Source of the DNA: Candidatus Poribacteria bacterium | Lineage (GTDB): Bacteria > Poribacteria > WGA-4E > WGA-3G | Direction of reading: 5' to 3' | DNA length: 35,453 bases | Assembly: GCA_003635195.1 (NCBI GenBank) | Contig: PYIY01000069.1 | Location: forward strand, 1-35,453 | Part shown: piece by piece, positions 24,574 to 32,902 of the stretch | Layout of the letters: each line of letters begins with the position of its first letter | Position numbering within the stretch: the first letter of the stretch is position 1 | Notes under the pieces: generated by a model | Database searches by the model: none | What the model was told of the DNA's origin: nothing | What the model saw: the letters and a program-made list of their open reading frames with translations, nothing else | Translations under genes and position numbers: made by a program

Positions 24574-25998
24574 TTATACCTCAACACGAACAAACGCGAG
24601 ATACGCTCCCGATAGAAGGACTATAACGAACAGCGTTAGCAAGAGCAGATCGACTGCCGCTGTGTTGAAATCTTTGTTGAAACTCAGCGTATCTTCAAAT
24701 TTTGGGACTGCTTCTGGAGCGACAGACTTCTGAGACATACCTACCTGAATACCAAAGATATGAAGGCTCTCTGGATCGGCTCTATCGGTGTCAACAATGA
24801 ATGTCCGAAATTCTCGGGCGTAAGATTGGACATTCTCTAAGAATTGCAAATGTCTCTCGAAACCCGTCCCAGCGAAGGATTCAAACAGGGACTGAACAAT
24901 AGTGACAGGTGAGAGACGGATTGCGGCACGCACTCGACGCATTTGAGAGATTTGTTGTTTTAGGAGTGTTTCGTGCAAGCGTTCCTGCTGCGCCGCGTCT
25001 TCGGTAACGTACTCACCTCCCAACTGTATCCTTTTAATCATATCCTCCCGCGTGTCCTTGGGATGAAGGTAGTATTTAAACAAAAGTTCACCTTCAAGTT
25101 CATCTTCAAGTTGCGAAGAGCGTTCCTCAAATTCATCAGAGGACATGGGCGATGAGAAACCACCGACGATGGAGGCAAGCGTATTTGGTGTGAACACAAC
25201 AAACACGATCCAAATCAACAGAAGGACCACAAGGCTGACTGCGCTCCGTTGCACGCGCGCCGACACTAATAATCCCAACGCAAGGAAAAGACACGTGTAT
25301 AGAAGCGCGATAAGGCAGATAATACCTAAACGTCCCCACGCCTCAGTATTGAGATGAACATCCTTTGCGGTGGAGATGACCAACAGATTCACCAGCATCG
25401 CAAGCGCGAAAGGGATAGTGATGCTTATTAAGGCTCCTAAGAACTTACCCATCAGCGCGGTGTGACGTGGCACTGAATTCGCTAACATCAATCGCAGGGT
25501 GCCACTTTCGCGTTCTCCGGAGATCGCATCAAATGTGAACAATAAAGCGACAAGACTTAAGACGTAGCCGATGATAAAACCCCAATCTATCTTGGTGACA
25601 TCCGGGCTGATATTTCGCAAATTGGGCGTAACAGGTGGATATCCCAGTATCCAGAAACTTTCTAACCCGTCTCTACCCCCCCAACGGTGGTAACTTCCTG
25701 ACACACCCCTTGGCAAAAAGGTTTCTCCACCTTCCGCACAAAAGCGTAGTGGAGATGGCTTTTTGTTAAGATATCCGGGACCTTGCTCCGCGAGTTTATA
25801 TAAACTTTCGTTGGCGTTAGACGTTAAGCGGTTCTGATGTCCGGCAACACCGCTATGATATGCCTGCATCCGTCCCGGGTGTTCACGGAGATGCATCATT
25901 GCATTGGTCAACATCAGGGCCAGCAGCAAAACAGCTGTCAACGCGAAGCGGAGGCTATTCAGATTATCGTAAAGTTCACGTTTCGCAATATGCCACAT
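24574..25998 (-). CDS. ABC-2 type transporter permease (downstream copy)
   Basis: 474-aa membrane protein. It begins MWHIAKRELYDNLNSLRFALTAVLLLAL, which is the RE-L-x-N-L-x-x-x-RF start common to ABC-2 permeases. Hydrophobic segments at about 17-35, then after a large extracytoplasmic loop a group at about 138-160, 186-212, 225-250 and 258-280, and a last one at 450-470. The FDAISGERESGTLRLMLANSVPR cytoplasmic loop is the family signature where the ATPase docks. A second loop (about 285-430) is extracytoplasmic. No ATP-binding subunit is in the window. Its ATG follows a heptamer repeat element directly, without a clear ribosome site. It is a paralog of 26289-27797. Confidence 0.85.
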   Translation of the reverse strand: MWHIAKRELYDNLNSLRFALTAVLLLALMLTNAMMHLREHPGRMQAYHSGVAGHQNRLTSNANESLYKLAEQGPGYLNKKPSPLRFCAEGGETFLPRGVSGSYHRWGGRDGLESFWILGYPPVTPNLRNISPDVTKIDWGFIIGYVLSLVALLFTFDAISGERESGTLRLMLANSVPRHTALMGKFLGALISITIPFALAMLVNLLVISTAKDVHLNTEAWGRLGIICLIALLYTCLFLALGLLVSARVQRSAVSLVVLLLIWIVFVVFTPNTLASIVGGFSSPMSSDEFEERSSQLEDELEGELLFKYYLHPKDTREDMIKRIQLGGEYVTEDAAQQERLHETLLKQQISQMRRVRAAIRLSPVTIVQSLFESFAGTGFERHLQFLENVQSYAREFRTFIVDTDRADPESLHIFGIQVGMSQKSVAPEAVPKFEDTLSFNKDFNTAAVDLLLLTLFVIVLLSGAYLAFVRVEV

Positions 25999-25999
25999 A

Positions 26000-26117
26000 A
26001 GTAACCAGTCACCAGTAACCAGTCACCAGTAACCAGTTAACAGCCTCCACATTTACTCTAATCAGTCAAAAGAGGCGTATTAACTGGCAACTGGCAACTG
26101 GAAACTGGAAACTACTC
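26000..26117. repeat. Heptameric repeat element A1 (CCAGTAA/TTACTGG arms)
   Basis: The left arm (26001-26042) has about five CCAGTxA heptamers in tandem (AACCAGT, CACCAGT alternating). The right arm (26080-26113) has AACTGGC/AACTGGA heptamers in opposite sense. They bracket about 40 nt and can pair as a long imperfect hairpin. It lies between the two permease genes and touches the start codon of the downstream one. Confidence 0.8.
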
Positions 26118-26198
26118 CATAGTTTTCAGCCTCCGCAGTAAAGAGGTTAGCATCTTCCTCACCTCAATTATTGTGTCCATTAATCCAGCAAACAGAAT

Positions 26199-26290
26199 AA
26201 GTAACCAGTTGCCAGTGTCCAGTTACCAGATGTGTCCTTTCTGGCAATTTCTTTACTGAGAACTGAAAACTGGAAACTGGAAACTACTTC
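26199..26290. repeat. Heptameric repeat element A2
   Basis: A second element of the same kind: GTAACCAGTTGCCAGTGTCC on the left and AACTGGAAACTGGAAACTAC on the right. It reaches into the stop codon of the upstream permease gene. Between A1 and A2, 80 nt hold no other feature. Confidence 0.75.
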
Positions 26291-27797
26291 ACACTTCACT
26301 CTTGACAAAAATCAGGAATATTATGATAAAAAGAGCGATATTGATCATGAGCAAAAGGCATACGTCTGTGAGTGCGCGCTTCGCATTTGTATCAACATCA
26401 ACGCGTTGAAAAGCAAACTGCGGGAGACTGTCCCAATCTGGCGTGCCTTTATCGCCAGTGAACCACTGTTGAGATTCAAAAACCTTTGTATTGTAGAAAT
26501 GGTCAACCATTTGCTGTCTGTATTCTCTCGCTGCCTCGAAAAAATCCCGTATACCTTTTAAATCAGTACCTGCCCAGGCTTGTGTTGCTGCGTCATACAG
26601 GCCTACTGGCGAAAGTTTCAACCAAACTCCTTCCACATTTGTGGGTTGGACAAGAATTTCCTCAAGAGCAGGCTTTCGGATGAGCCATGTTTTTTCTGCT
26701 GTGTCCGTGACTCTCGGACCGAGGAACCCATAATAATTCTGGGCGTGAGGCACTCGAGATTCAGCATCCTCCTTAAGTCGTTTCATGAATACAGGCTTTA
26801 TATAGAAATACCTTAATATTGATGAACTTCTATGAAAGGACCCGCTGGAATACCCGCCAGACCCCATGAGGTTAAAATCCGTATTCTCTCCCGGAAAGGC
26901 ATCATTCTTAAGGAACTGTTTGCGTTCTCTGTCGAATTCTTCCCACATCTGTTCAATTTGGTTGTAAGCGGATGCAGCACGTGCTTTTGGGGCTTCGGAA
27001 CGTGGGACCACTGCAAGAATCACATTTGGATAGACCAGCACTAAAAAACCCCAGGCAAACATTGACAGCATCAACGCAGTACCCGTGCGACGAGTTGCTA
27101 CTGAAATCAACATACCGATGAGGTAGAATACCGACAGATAGACAACGGATGTTAACACGATACCACCAATCCGTAGAAAATCATCGGTGTTCAAAGAAAT
27201 AGAAGTAGCAGTTGTCAACAAGATGACTGCAAGGAGCAGGCTCATCAGCAACGGCACGAGCAGGCAAAGCATCGCACTCATATATTTGGCGAGCAAGATA
27301 TATCCGCGACGGACAGCGTGCGTCAAGACCAAACGCAATGTCCCACGCTCATATTCCCCAGCAAGGGCATCGTAGGCGAAGATCAGTGCCAGCAGACTCA
27401 GTATAGCCTCAAAGATAAACACAACATCTATTGCAGCGAACATACCCATAAATGAATTCGTCGAACCGTGCTTGCCAGCATCCCACAGCGTCGGGACATA
27501 TCTGTGTGATACTGTGACTTCATTTCCGAGCCGCTTATCGAACCCGACATTGAAAATGCTCAACGGATTAGGAGGGCGGTCAACTTTCAATTCTCCACTG
27601 GAATAGGTTATGTCTTCCCGCAGTTGCTGCCGATGCGTTTTGAGAGCGGTATTGTAGTCCACCAACCGTTTTTCATAGTCTTTAATGAGCACAACGGTAT
27701 TTGCAACTACCAGCAACAACATGATAAAGACGGCTGCAGCGAATCGGAACGTCATTAGATTGTCAAGGAGTTCTCGGCGGATGAGTGTTGTTAGCAT
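26289..27797 (-). CDS. ABC-2 type transporter permease (upstream copy)
   Basis: 502 aa. MLTTLIRRELLDNLMTFRFAAAVFIMLLLVV is the first membrane segment; others are at about 117-140 (IDVVFIFEAILSLLALIF), 168-193, 207-232, 240-262 and 480-498. The signature loop is YDALAGEYERGTLRLVLTHAVRR. The extracytoplasmic loop between the first two segments is about 70 residues and that after segment five about 215. Architecture matches the gene at 24574. It follows the ECF sigma gene by 56 bp and probably shares its transcript. The exported substrate is unknown and the ATPase must lie elsewhere. Confidence 0.85.
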   Translation of the reverse strand: MLTTLIRRELLDNLMTFRFAAAVFIMLLLVVANTVVLIKDYEKRLVDYNTALKTHRQQLREDITYSSGELKVDRPPNPLSIFNVGFDKRLGNEVTVSHRYVPTLWDAGKHGSTNSFMGMFAAIDVVFIFEAILSLLALIFAYDALAGEYERGTLRLVLTHAVRRGYILLAKYMSAMLCLLVPLLMSLLLAVILLTTATSISLNTDDFLRIGGIVLTSVVYLSVFYLIGMLISVATRRTGTALMLSMFAWGFLVLVYPNVILAVVPRSEAPKARAASAYNQIEQMWEEFDRERKQFLKNDAFPGENTDFNLMGSGGYSSGSFHRSSSILRYFYIKPVFMKRLKEDAESRVPHAQNYYGFLGPRVTDTAEKTWLIRKPALEEILVQPTNVEGVWLKLSPVGLYDAATQAWAGTDLKGIRDFFEAAREYRQQMVDHFYNTKVFESQQWFTGDKGTPDWDSLPQFAFQRVDVDTNAKRALTDVCLLLMINIALFIIIFLIFVKSEV

Positions 27798-27853
27798 AAA
27801 ATTTCCGTTGTGAATAGAACTAATACCATCTCCGTGAATTCACCGTAGGATGC

Positions 27854-28687
27854 TTACCCTCCGAACTTAATCGAAGCGATAGGGAAAGTCTTAATATCAG
27901 GAAGATCTACTTTAGATACATCCGGTGCCAAGCGTAAAGATAGACATGCACCTCTGATGTCGTGCAATACAACTTCTGCATCAATGCATAGAAAATCGAG
28001 GTCTTTAATTATACGAATAGACGAGATATTGTTTTCAAATCCGGCACGCTCCAGTTTATCTTGAAAGTTTTCAATATCTTGAAGAACGGTTATTTTCTTC
28101 CCATTAAATTTGACGTGTTCATAACATTCAACTGTGAGCATTTTTTTCTCCCTCAAGCGTTGTTGGGCACGTCGGAGCCGACTTTTAATCGTACCTTCTG
28201 ATACACCTAAAAAGTTGCTCATTTGTGTGCAGGTCATCCCTTTGAAGTAGTGGAGCGTGATGACCGTCCGACTGCTCTCCGGTAACTTTGTAAGTAGCTT
28301 TTCGATCAAATCGCGTCGCGCCTCAGCAAAGATTTGCGCGTTTTGTATCGCGGCAAATCGGGAATACGCCTCTGTTTCTATTTCCAAGGCATCAGGGTTT
28401 TCCAGCGGTTCGGTTTGTAACCGGTTCTTTCGGCACCATGCGATACAGAGACGATCCGCAATTACATAAAGCCACTTTGAGAACCGCATTGGATCCTCCA
28501 GAGTCTCCAATTTCCGATGGACTTGCAGGAAGGTTTCCTGTGTAATATCTTCGGCGATATGGAAATCCCCAATTTTCCGGTATACAAGTGTATGAACCTC
28601 TTTCTGGTACTTTTCAACCAGATTTGCAAAAGCAATCTCATCACCTGAAAGCGTGCGTTGGATCAACGCAACATCATTATTTCCCAT
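27854..28687 (-). CDS. ECF-type RNA polymerase sigma factor with a C-terminal extension
   Basis: 277 aa. Region 2 lies at about 8-88 (GDEIAFANLVEKYQ, AEDITQETFLQVHRKL) and region 4 at about 130-185 (LPESSRTVITLHYFKGM, MSNFLGVSEGTIKSRLRRAQ). The sequence is close to the sigma part of the 12770 fusion, so both belong to one ECF group. Residues 190-277 form an unrecognised soluble extension with no membrane segment. ECF extensions of this length can act as internal anti-sigma or small-molecule sensing parts (known for other groups, inference here). GGAG lies 9 nt before the ATG. No separate anti-sigma gene is adjacent; two ABC-2 permeases follow. Confidence 0.88.
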   Translation of the reverse strand: MGNNDVALIQRTLSGDEIAFANLVEKYQKEVHTLVYRKIGDFHIAEDITQETFLQVHRKLETLEDPMRFSKWLYVIADRLCIAWCRKNRLQTEPLENPDALEIETEAYSRFAAIQNAQIFAEARRDLIEKLLTKLPESSRTVITLHYFKGMTCTQMSNFLGVSEGTIKSRLRRAQQRLREKKMLTVECYEHVKFNGKKITVLQDIENFQDKLERAGFENNISSIRIIKDLDFLCIDAEVVLHDIRGACLSLRLAPDVSKVDLPDIKTFPIASIKFGG

Positions 28688-29022
28688 CAGACATCTCCAG
28701 AAAGGCTACCTTCATCAAAGGAGCTTGTTGATTTTCATGTTTCGTGGATGGTTGTGCCTATACACTGTGAAGAAGCATCCCATCAATTCACTTCACTATA
28801 TAATGACGCGAATTAGAAAAAAAAAGATGCATTATTTGGGAAAGAAAATAAAAAACAGATGAGGATAAAAAATAATCGGTAATTTTAAAAGATACCCGGC
28901 ACCCTTAGTAACGGTGTCTACTGAGGTTGAGAACCCAGCTGAGGCAGTCTCTGGGGGCGACTCGGCGCGGTTTTAAACCGCGCCTACCGGGTTTGGATTA
29001 GCGTTAGTTTGCGAGAGAGGTA
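28688..29022. other. Intergenic region between FG-GAP and ECF genes
   Basis: 335 bp. It holds the leader of the ECF gene with a weak candidate promoter (TTGATG, 18 nt, TATAGG, minus strand near 28750-28785), an inverted pair GTGAAG/CTTCAC, an A-rich tract near 28815-28860, and the GGCGCGG palindrome listed separately. No gene is seen. Confidence 0.5.
28964..28984. repeat. GGCGCGGTTT palindrome (REP-like)
   Basis: GGCGCGGTTT-T-AAACCGCGCC is a perfect 10-bp inverted repeat. The same core appears at 6711-6730. It lies 39 nt after the stop of the FG-GAP gene and may slow or end transcription, although there is no T tract. Confidence 0.65.
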
Positions 29023-31803
29023 TTATTTCAGAATTACCATCCGACGGGTACTTTCAAAATCCCCAGCGGTAAATGTATAAAAATAGATACCACTCGCGAC
29101 CCGCGTTCCAGACCTATCTCTACCATCCCAATACGCGGCTTTCGCTTGGTTCTGGTAATTACCGGGTTCTTGTAGCCCGATATTCAGGTGGCGAACAAGT
29201 CCACCGCCGATGTCGTAGATTTTCACGGTGACCTCGGCTTGCTCCGCTAAGTTGTAAGGAAACCACGTTTCGGGGTTAAAGGGATTCGGGTAATTCTGAA
29301 AAATCATTGTGTGTTTAATGTGTCCAAGCGTTGTGAGTGACTGCGATGTTGGATCAATAGAGAAAGGAACATCCGCTGGTCGGAATCCCAAATCGATAGG
29401 ATTATAGATAAAAGCAGAACCAGCGTTATCACCAGCACTATCATTCCCTGCGGCCCCGACAATAGCGAACGCGCCTCTAATTGCAACTGAGGCACCGAAG
29501 AGATCAGAGCGATTTGTTCCGCTGGCAACAATTCTGCGTTTCTGCACCCAAGTCAGTCCATCCCTAAGAAAAGAGTAAGCTGAGCCTTTGTCGATCTGTA
29601 ATGGTTCCAGTACCCGATCTCTGCTTTCAGCGGGATGATCGTCTTTCCATGCCCCGACGATTGCTGTGCCTTCATGAATAGCGACAGCTGCCCCGAATTC
29701 GTCGCCGGCTTCCGCCTCGGTAGCGGTGAGTTTTGCCTGTTGTAGCCAAGCTCTTCGTGTTTCCACGAAAATATAAGCCGCCCCCATGTCTGGTTCACTT
29801 CGATCTTCCTTAGGCGCGCCAACGATAGCGATACCTCCGGTTAAATCTACAGCGTAACCGAATTCATCACCGAGTCCACTATCATTTGGGATGAGTTCAA
29901 AGTCTTGGCTCCACGTCCCGCCGTTGCGCGTAAAGATGTAGGCTGCACCTGAGTCGGGTCCTGTTGCGTCACTCCGATGTGCACCGATGAGTGCGTTATC
30001 TGCGTAGATAGCCACAGCATGACCGAACTGGTCTCCTGGTACAGCGTTTTGATGTGTAAGTTTCGCTTGCTGTATCCAAGAAACCCCATTTCGGACGAAA
30101 ATGTATGCGGCACCAGCATCCACAGTGGCTTCATCTTTTCCGTGGGCACCGATGACAGCGGTATTTTCATGGAGAGCGACGGCTGTCCCGAAGTGGTCAA
30201 ACATGCTGGTATCGTCTCCGATTAATTTTGCTTGTTGAACCCATTCTTCGCCTGAATAGATGAAGACGTACGCTGCACCTGATTCGGGTCCGGCATCATC
30301 AACGCCAGGCGCGCCAATAACCACGGTTTCGCCATTGATAGCAACAGTATTTCCGAACAGATCCCCCGCTTTTGCGTCATCAGCGGTAAATTTCGCACGT
30401 TGTAGCCAAAGGGAGCCGCTCCGTTCAAAAACATAAGCGGCACCGGCGTTCGGGGCAACATCATCATCTTGTTGCGCCCCAGAAATGGCAAAATTGCCAC
30501 TAATCGCGACAGAGATTCCAAACTGATCTTCGGATGCGGTCTCGCCATCGCTCAATTTGATACTCTCTATCCATGTTCCATCTTCCTTTTGCTCATAGAT
30601 GTAAGCAGCACCGGAACTAAGTCCCCCTGCGCTGTGTTGGGGTGCGCCAGCAATAACTTCGTTTCCGCTGATAGCGACAGCATATCCAAGTTGATCACCA
30701 CCATTACTATCACTCGCGGTGAGTTTTGTGTGTTGGTTCCAGAAGGGTGGCTCGTTTCGTGTAAAGACATAAGCGGCACCGACCACGTCTTGCCCGACCC
30801 TACCGCCTACCGCTCCGATAATGGCAGTTTCTCCACTGATGTCAACAGAGGTACCGAAAGAGGCTGCACCATCTGGATCAATGGGAATCATACGGATACG
30901 GATTCGGTTTCTTTTTTGTTCCCATACAGTGCCCTCGCGCTGATAGATGTAAGCGGCACCGTTGCCTTTATTTTTCGGTGCGGTTACAATCGCGAAATCA
31001 CCATCAACATCAACTGCGTATCCGAAGTTATCCTCTGATTCGGTGTTGTTACCGATGAGTTTTGCTTGGAATGTCCATTGAATGCCACTGCGTACAAAGA
31101 CGTAGGCGGCACCGGCATCCAGCCCTTCTTCGTCATCACGGGTTGCCCCGACAATAGCGGTATCTCCATCAATACCGACAGAAAAGCCGAAGTACGCAAA
31201 TTTAGTGGCATCTGGAGCAGTGAGATGGGCTGTCTGAATCCAGCTATTGCCAAGCCGCTCAAAAACGTAGACGGATCCTGCGTCTGCCATGGGTTTATTG
31301 ATACGGTGACCACCGACGAGCACTGTGTCTCCATCAATGGCGACCGAAATCCCAAAGTAGTCGCCCGCGCGTGCGTCGGGCGCGACCAGTTTGGTTTGTT
31401 CTATCCATTCCGTGCCTTGCCGCGTAAAGATGTATACAGCACCAGAATTATTTCCGAAATCGTCTTTCCTTGGCGCGCCGACGACTGCATAATCGCCGCT
31501 CATTGCGAGTGTTGTGCCAAATTGGTCGCCACCTACTGCGTCGCTGGCGTGTAGTTTCTGATGTTGGACCCATCCGGTTTCACTTCGTAAAAAGACTTGG
31601 AGCGAACCGGCATTTCTACCGTTGTCGGTATCATCATTTGGGACACCTACCATTGCATAATCACCGCTTATACCGACACTCTTACCGAGATTATCGTGAA
31701 TGACAGCGGCACTCGTATTGAGTTGCACGCGGTCAGCACTGCTTTGTATTGCTAACCCAATTCCGAGGAGCAGGGTTAGCACGGTTATCTGTAATCCTTT
31801 CAA
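29023..31803 (-). CDS. Secreted FG-GAP (integrin-alpha-like) repeat protein with C-terminal sorting-like domain
   Basis: 926 aa. I start it at the TTG at 31803, since AGGAGG lies 6 nt before; a GTG at 31818 would place that site inside the gene. The signal peptide MKGLQITVLTLLLGIGLAIQSSA follows. Fourteen repeats of about 55-60 residues share the pattern D-x-FG-x-x-VAI-x-G-x-xAIVGA...D-x-GAAYIF-x-R, probably two seven-bladed propellers. Several D-x-D or N motifs could bind calcium. The last 85 residues (QNYPNPFNPETWFPYNL ... SGIYFYTFTAGDF ... RRMVILK) form a FlgD-Ig-like domain of the kind used as type IX secretion tails in the FCB group. It is expected at the cell surface, perhaps in adhesion. 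Confidence 0.9.
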   Translation of the reverse strand: MKGLQITVLTLLLGIGLAIQSSADRVQLNTSAAVIHDNLGKSVGISGDYAMVGVPNDDTDNGRNAGSLQVFLRSETGWVQHQKLHASDAVGGDQFGTTLAMSGDYAVVGAPRKDDFGNNSGAVYIFTRQGTEWIEQTKLVAPDARAGDYFGISVAIDGDTVLVGGHRINKPMADAGSVYVFERLGNSWIQTAHLTAPDATKFAYFGFSVGIDGDTAIVGATRDDEEGLDAGAAYVFVRSGIQWTFQAKLIGNNTESEDNFGYAVDVDGDFAIVTAPKNKGNGAAYIYQREGTVWEQKRNRIRIRMIPIDPDGAASFGTSVDISGETAIIGAVGGRVGQDVVGAAYVFTRNEPPFWNQHTKLTASDSNGGDQLGYAVAISGNEVIAGAPQHSAGGLSSGAAYIYEQKEDGTWIESIKLSDGETASEDQFGISVAISGNFAISGAQQDDDVAPNAGAAYVFERSGSLWLQRAKFTADDAKAGDLFGNTVAINGETVVIGAPGVDDAGPESGAAYVFIYSGEEWVQQAKLIGDDTSMFDHFGTAVALHENTAVIGAHGKDEATVDAGAAYIFVRNGVSWIQQAKLTHQNAVPGDQFGHAVAIYADNALIGAHRSDATGPDSGAAYIFTRNGGTWSQDFELIPNDSGLGDEFGYAVDLTGGIAIVGAPKEDRSEPDMGAAYIFVETRRAWLQQAKLTATEAEAGDEFGAAVAIHEGTAIVGAWKDDHPAESRDRVLEPLQIDKGSAYSFLRDGLTWVQKRRIVASGTNRSDLFGASVAIRGAFAIVGAAGNDSAGDNAGSAFIYNPIDLGFRPADVPFSIDPTSQSLTTLGHIKHTMIFQNYPNPFNPETWFPYNLAEQAEVTVKIYDIGGGLVRHLNIGLQEPGNYQNQAKAAYWDGRDRSGTRVASGIYFYTFTAGDFESTRRMVILK

Positions 31804-32269
31804 TTCTCTCCTCCTCACTATTTGAAGTTATCCCACTACGCTGAACCCACAGCAATGTGTTTAAACCAAATGAAACAATTTTTAATGAGTCGCGTTTCTT
31901 CGGAAATTTATTGAATTTACCTTCTCTCCGTTGTTTATCAACGAATATCTCAATTATTAGTGACACAATTCATAACCGAAAAGGGTGCATATTATAACGC
32001 AAGTTGCTTCCTAATGTCGCGTGCATCTATCCACCGTTCCCTATAACATCTAGCAAATTGCATGCCACACGAAAATTTAGGCAAAATGGGCGAATTTTGA
32101 CCACTTTCAACAGAATTTGTAATTTGTTGTCCACTTATTGAACACTACTGAAGAAGTTACCAGTAACCAGTTAACAGTTGTCAGTTAAGAGGGAAACGTA
32201 ACTTTTACAAACCTTTCTTAACTGGTAACTGGCCACTGGTAACTGTTAACTATTCCTCTCCGATAACTG
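31804..32269. other. Intergenic region upstream of the FG-GAP gene
   Basis: About 466 bp and AT-rich. The right part (32156-32287) is a heptamer repeat element, listed separately. A TATAAT reads on the minus strand near 31992-31997 but lacks a convincing -35, and would leave a leader of over 180 nt. No gene is supported. Confidence 0.5.
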
Positions 32270-32287
32270 TTAACTATTCCTCTCCGA
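32156..32287. repeat. Heptameric repeat element B with a 24-bp tandem duplication
   Basis: The left arm reads GTTACCAGTAACCAGTTAAC and the right arm TTAACTGGTAACTGGCCACTGG, in inverted sense around about 45 nt. At its right end TAACTGTTAACTATTCCTCTCCGA (24 bp) occurs twice in perfect tandem (32240-32263 and 32264-32287). The second copy supplies the C-terminal SERNS and stop of the propeller gene. Confidence 0.8.
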
Positions 32288-32902
32288 TATGTTGAGTCTA
32301 TAGATTGTCTGTGCTTTATCCTCACCATACCATAACGCCGTGCCATCCCAAGTAAGCCCATGCGGTTCGGTCGGACATGAAACGGAATCAATCACCTCAC
32401 CAGATTCGGGATGGATTCGGTAAAGGACATGGTCATTTGTATCGGCGTTCCAAAGTGCTTCACCATCCCATGCGAGTCCGTGTGCGCGCCCACCGGGTGT
32501 TTGCAATTCGGCAAGGATTTCCCCAGTCTCAGGACACTGTTTGATAAACCGTCCTGTGTTCATGTCAACGCTCCAGAGATGCTCACCATCCCATGCGAGT
32601 CCGTGTGGTCCTTCCGCGGGCGATGAAAAGGTTGTGACAACCTCCAAATCCGGTATTGTGAGTTTGTAAAATGTTTGCTGCCATATACTATTGTACCAAA
32701 GATGCTCACCTGCCCACTCTAAACCTGCACCGCCGGGGTAAGGCGGCGTAAGCGTTAGCAGAGCCTCGCCGGTCTCAGGATCAATTTCATGGATGGGACC
32801 GACACCTTCAACACTCCAGAGTGATGTTCCTCGCCATGCAAGTCCATTAGTCCCAGCACCGGGAGATGGAATTTGGTGATAGCCATTTGTTGTTTCACGC
32901 AT
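32270..32902 (-). CDS. Small beta-propeller protein (glutamine-cyclotransferase/Vgb-like repeats)
   Basis: 210 aa without signal peptide. About five repeats of 42-45 residues have the form HGLAWDGEHLWSVDxNTGRFIKxxPETGEI, typical of propellers such as streptogramin lyase or glutaminyl cyclotransferase relatives. Five blades are on the short side, so it may dimerise or be a shortened form. Its ATG overlaps the end of queG by 8 bp, so it is translationally coupled and third in the pheA-queG run. The last five codons lie in a repeat element. No catalytic motif is visible; function unknown. Confidence 0.75.
   Translation of the reverse strand: MRETTNGYHQIPSPGAGTNGLAWRGTSLWSVEGVGPIHEIDPETGEALLTLTPPYPGGAGLEWAGEHLWYNSIWQQTFYKLTIPDLEVVTTFSSPAEGPHGLAWDGEHLWSVDMNTGRFIKQCPETGEILAELQTPGGRAHGLAWDGEALWNADTNDHVLYRIHPESGEVIDSVSCPTEPHGLTWDGTALWYGEDKAQTIYRLNISERNS

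Noticed and set aside
25999..26290. CRISPR array
   Set aside because: The repeats are 7 nt long, lack unique spacers and are inverted in the second half; no cas genes are near.
31733..31966. Minus-strand 77-codon frame over the start of the FG-GAP gene
   Set aside because: It lies largely in another frame of the FG-GAP coding sequence and its leader, without ribosome site.
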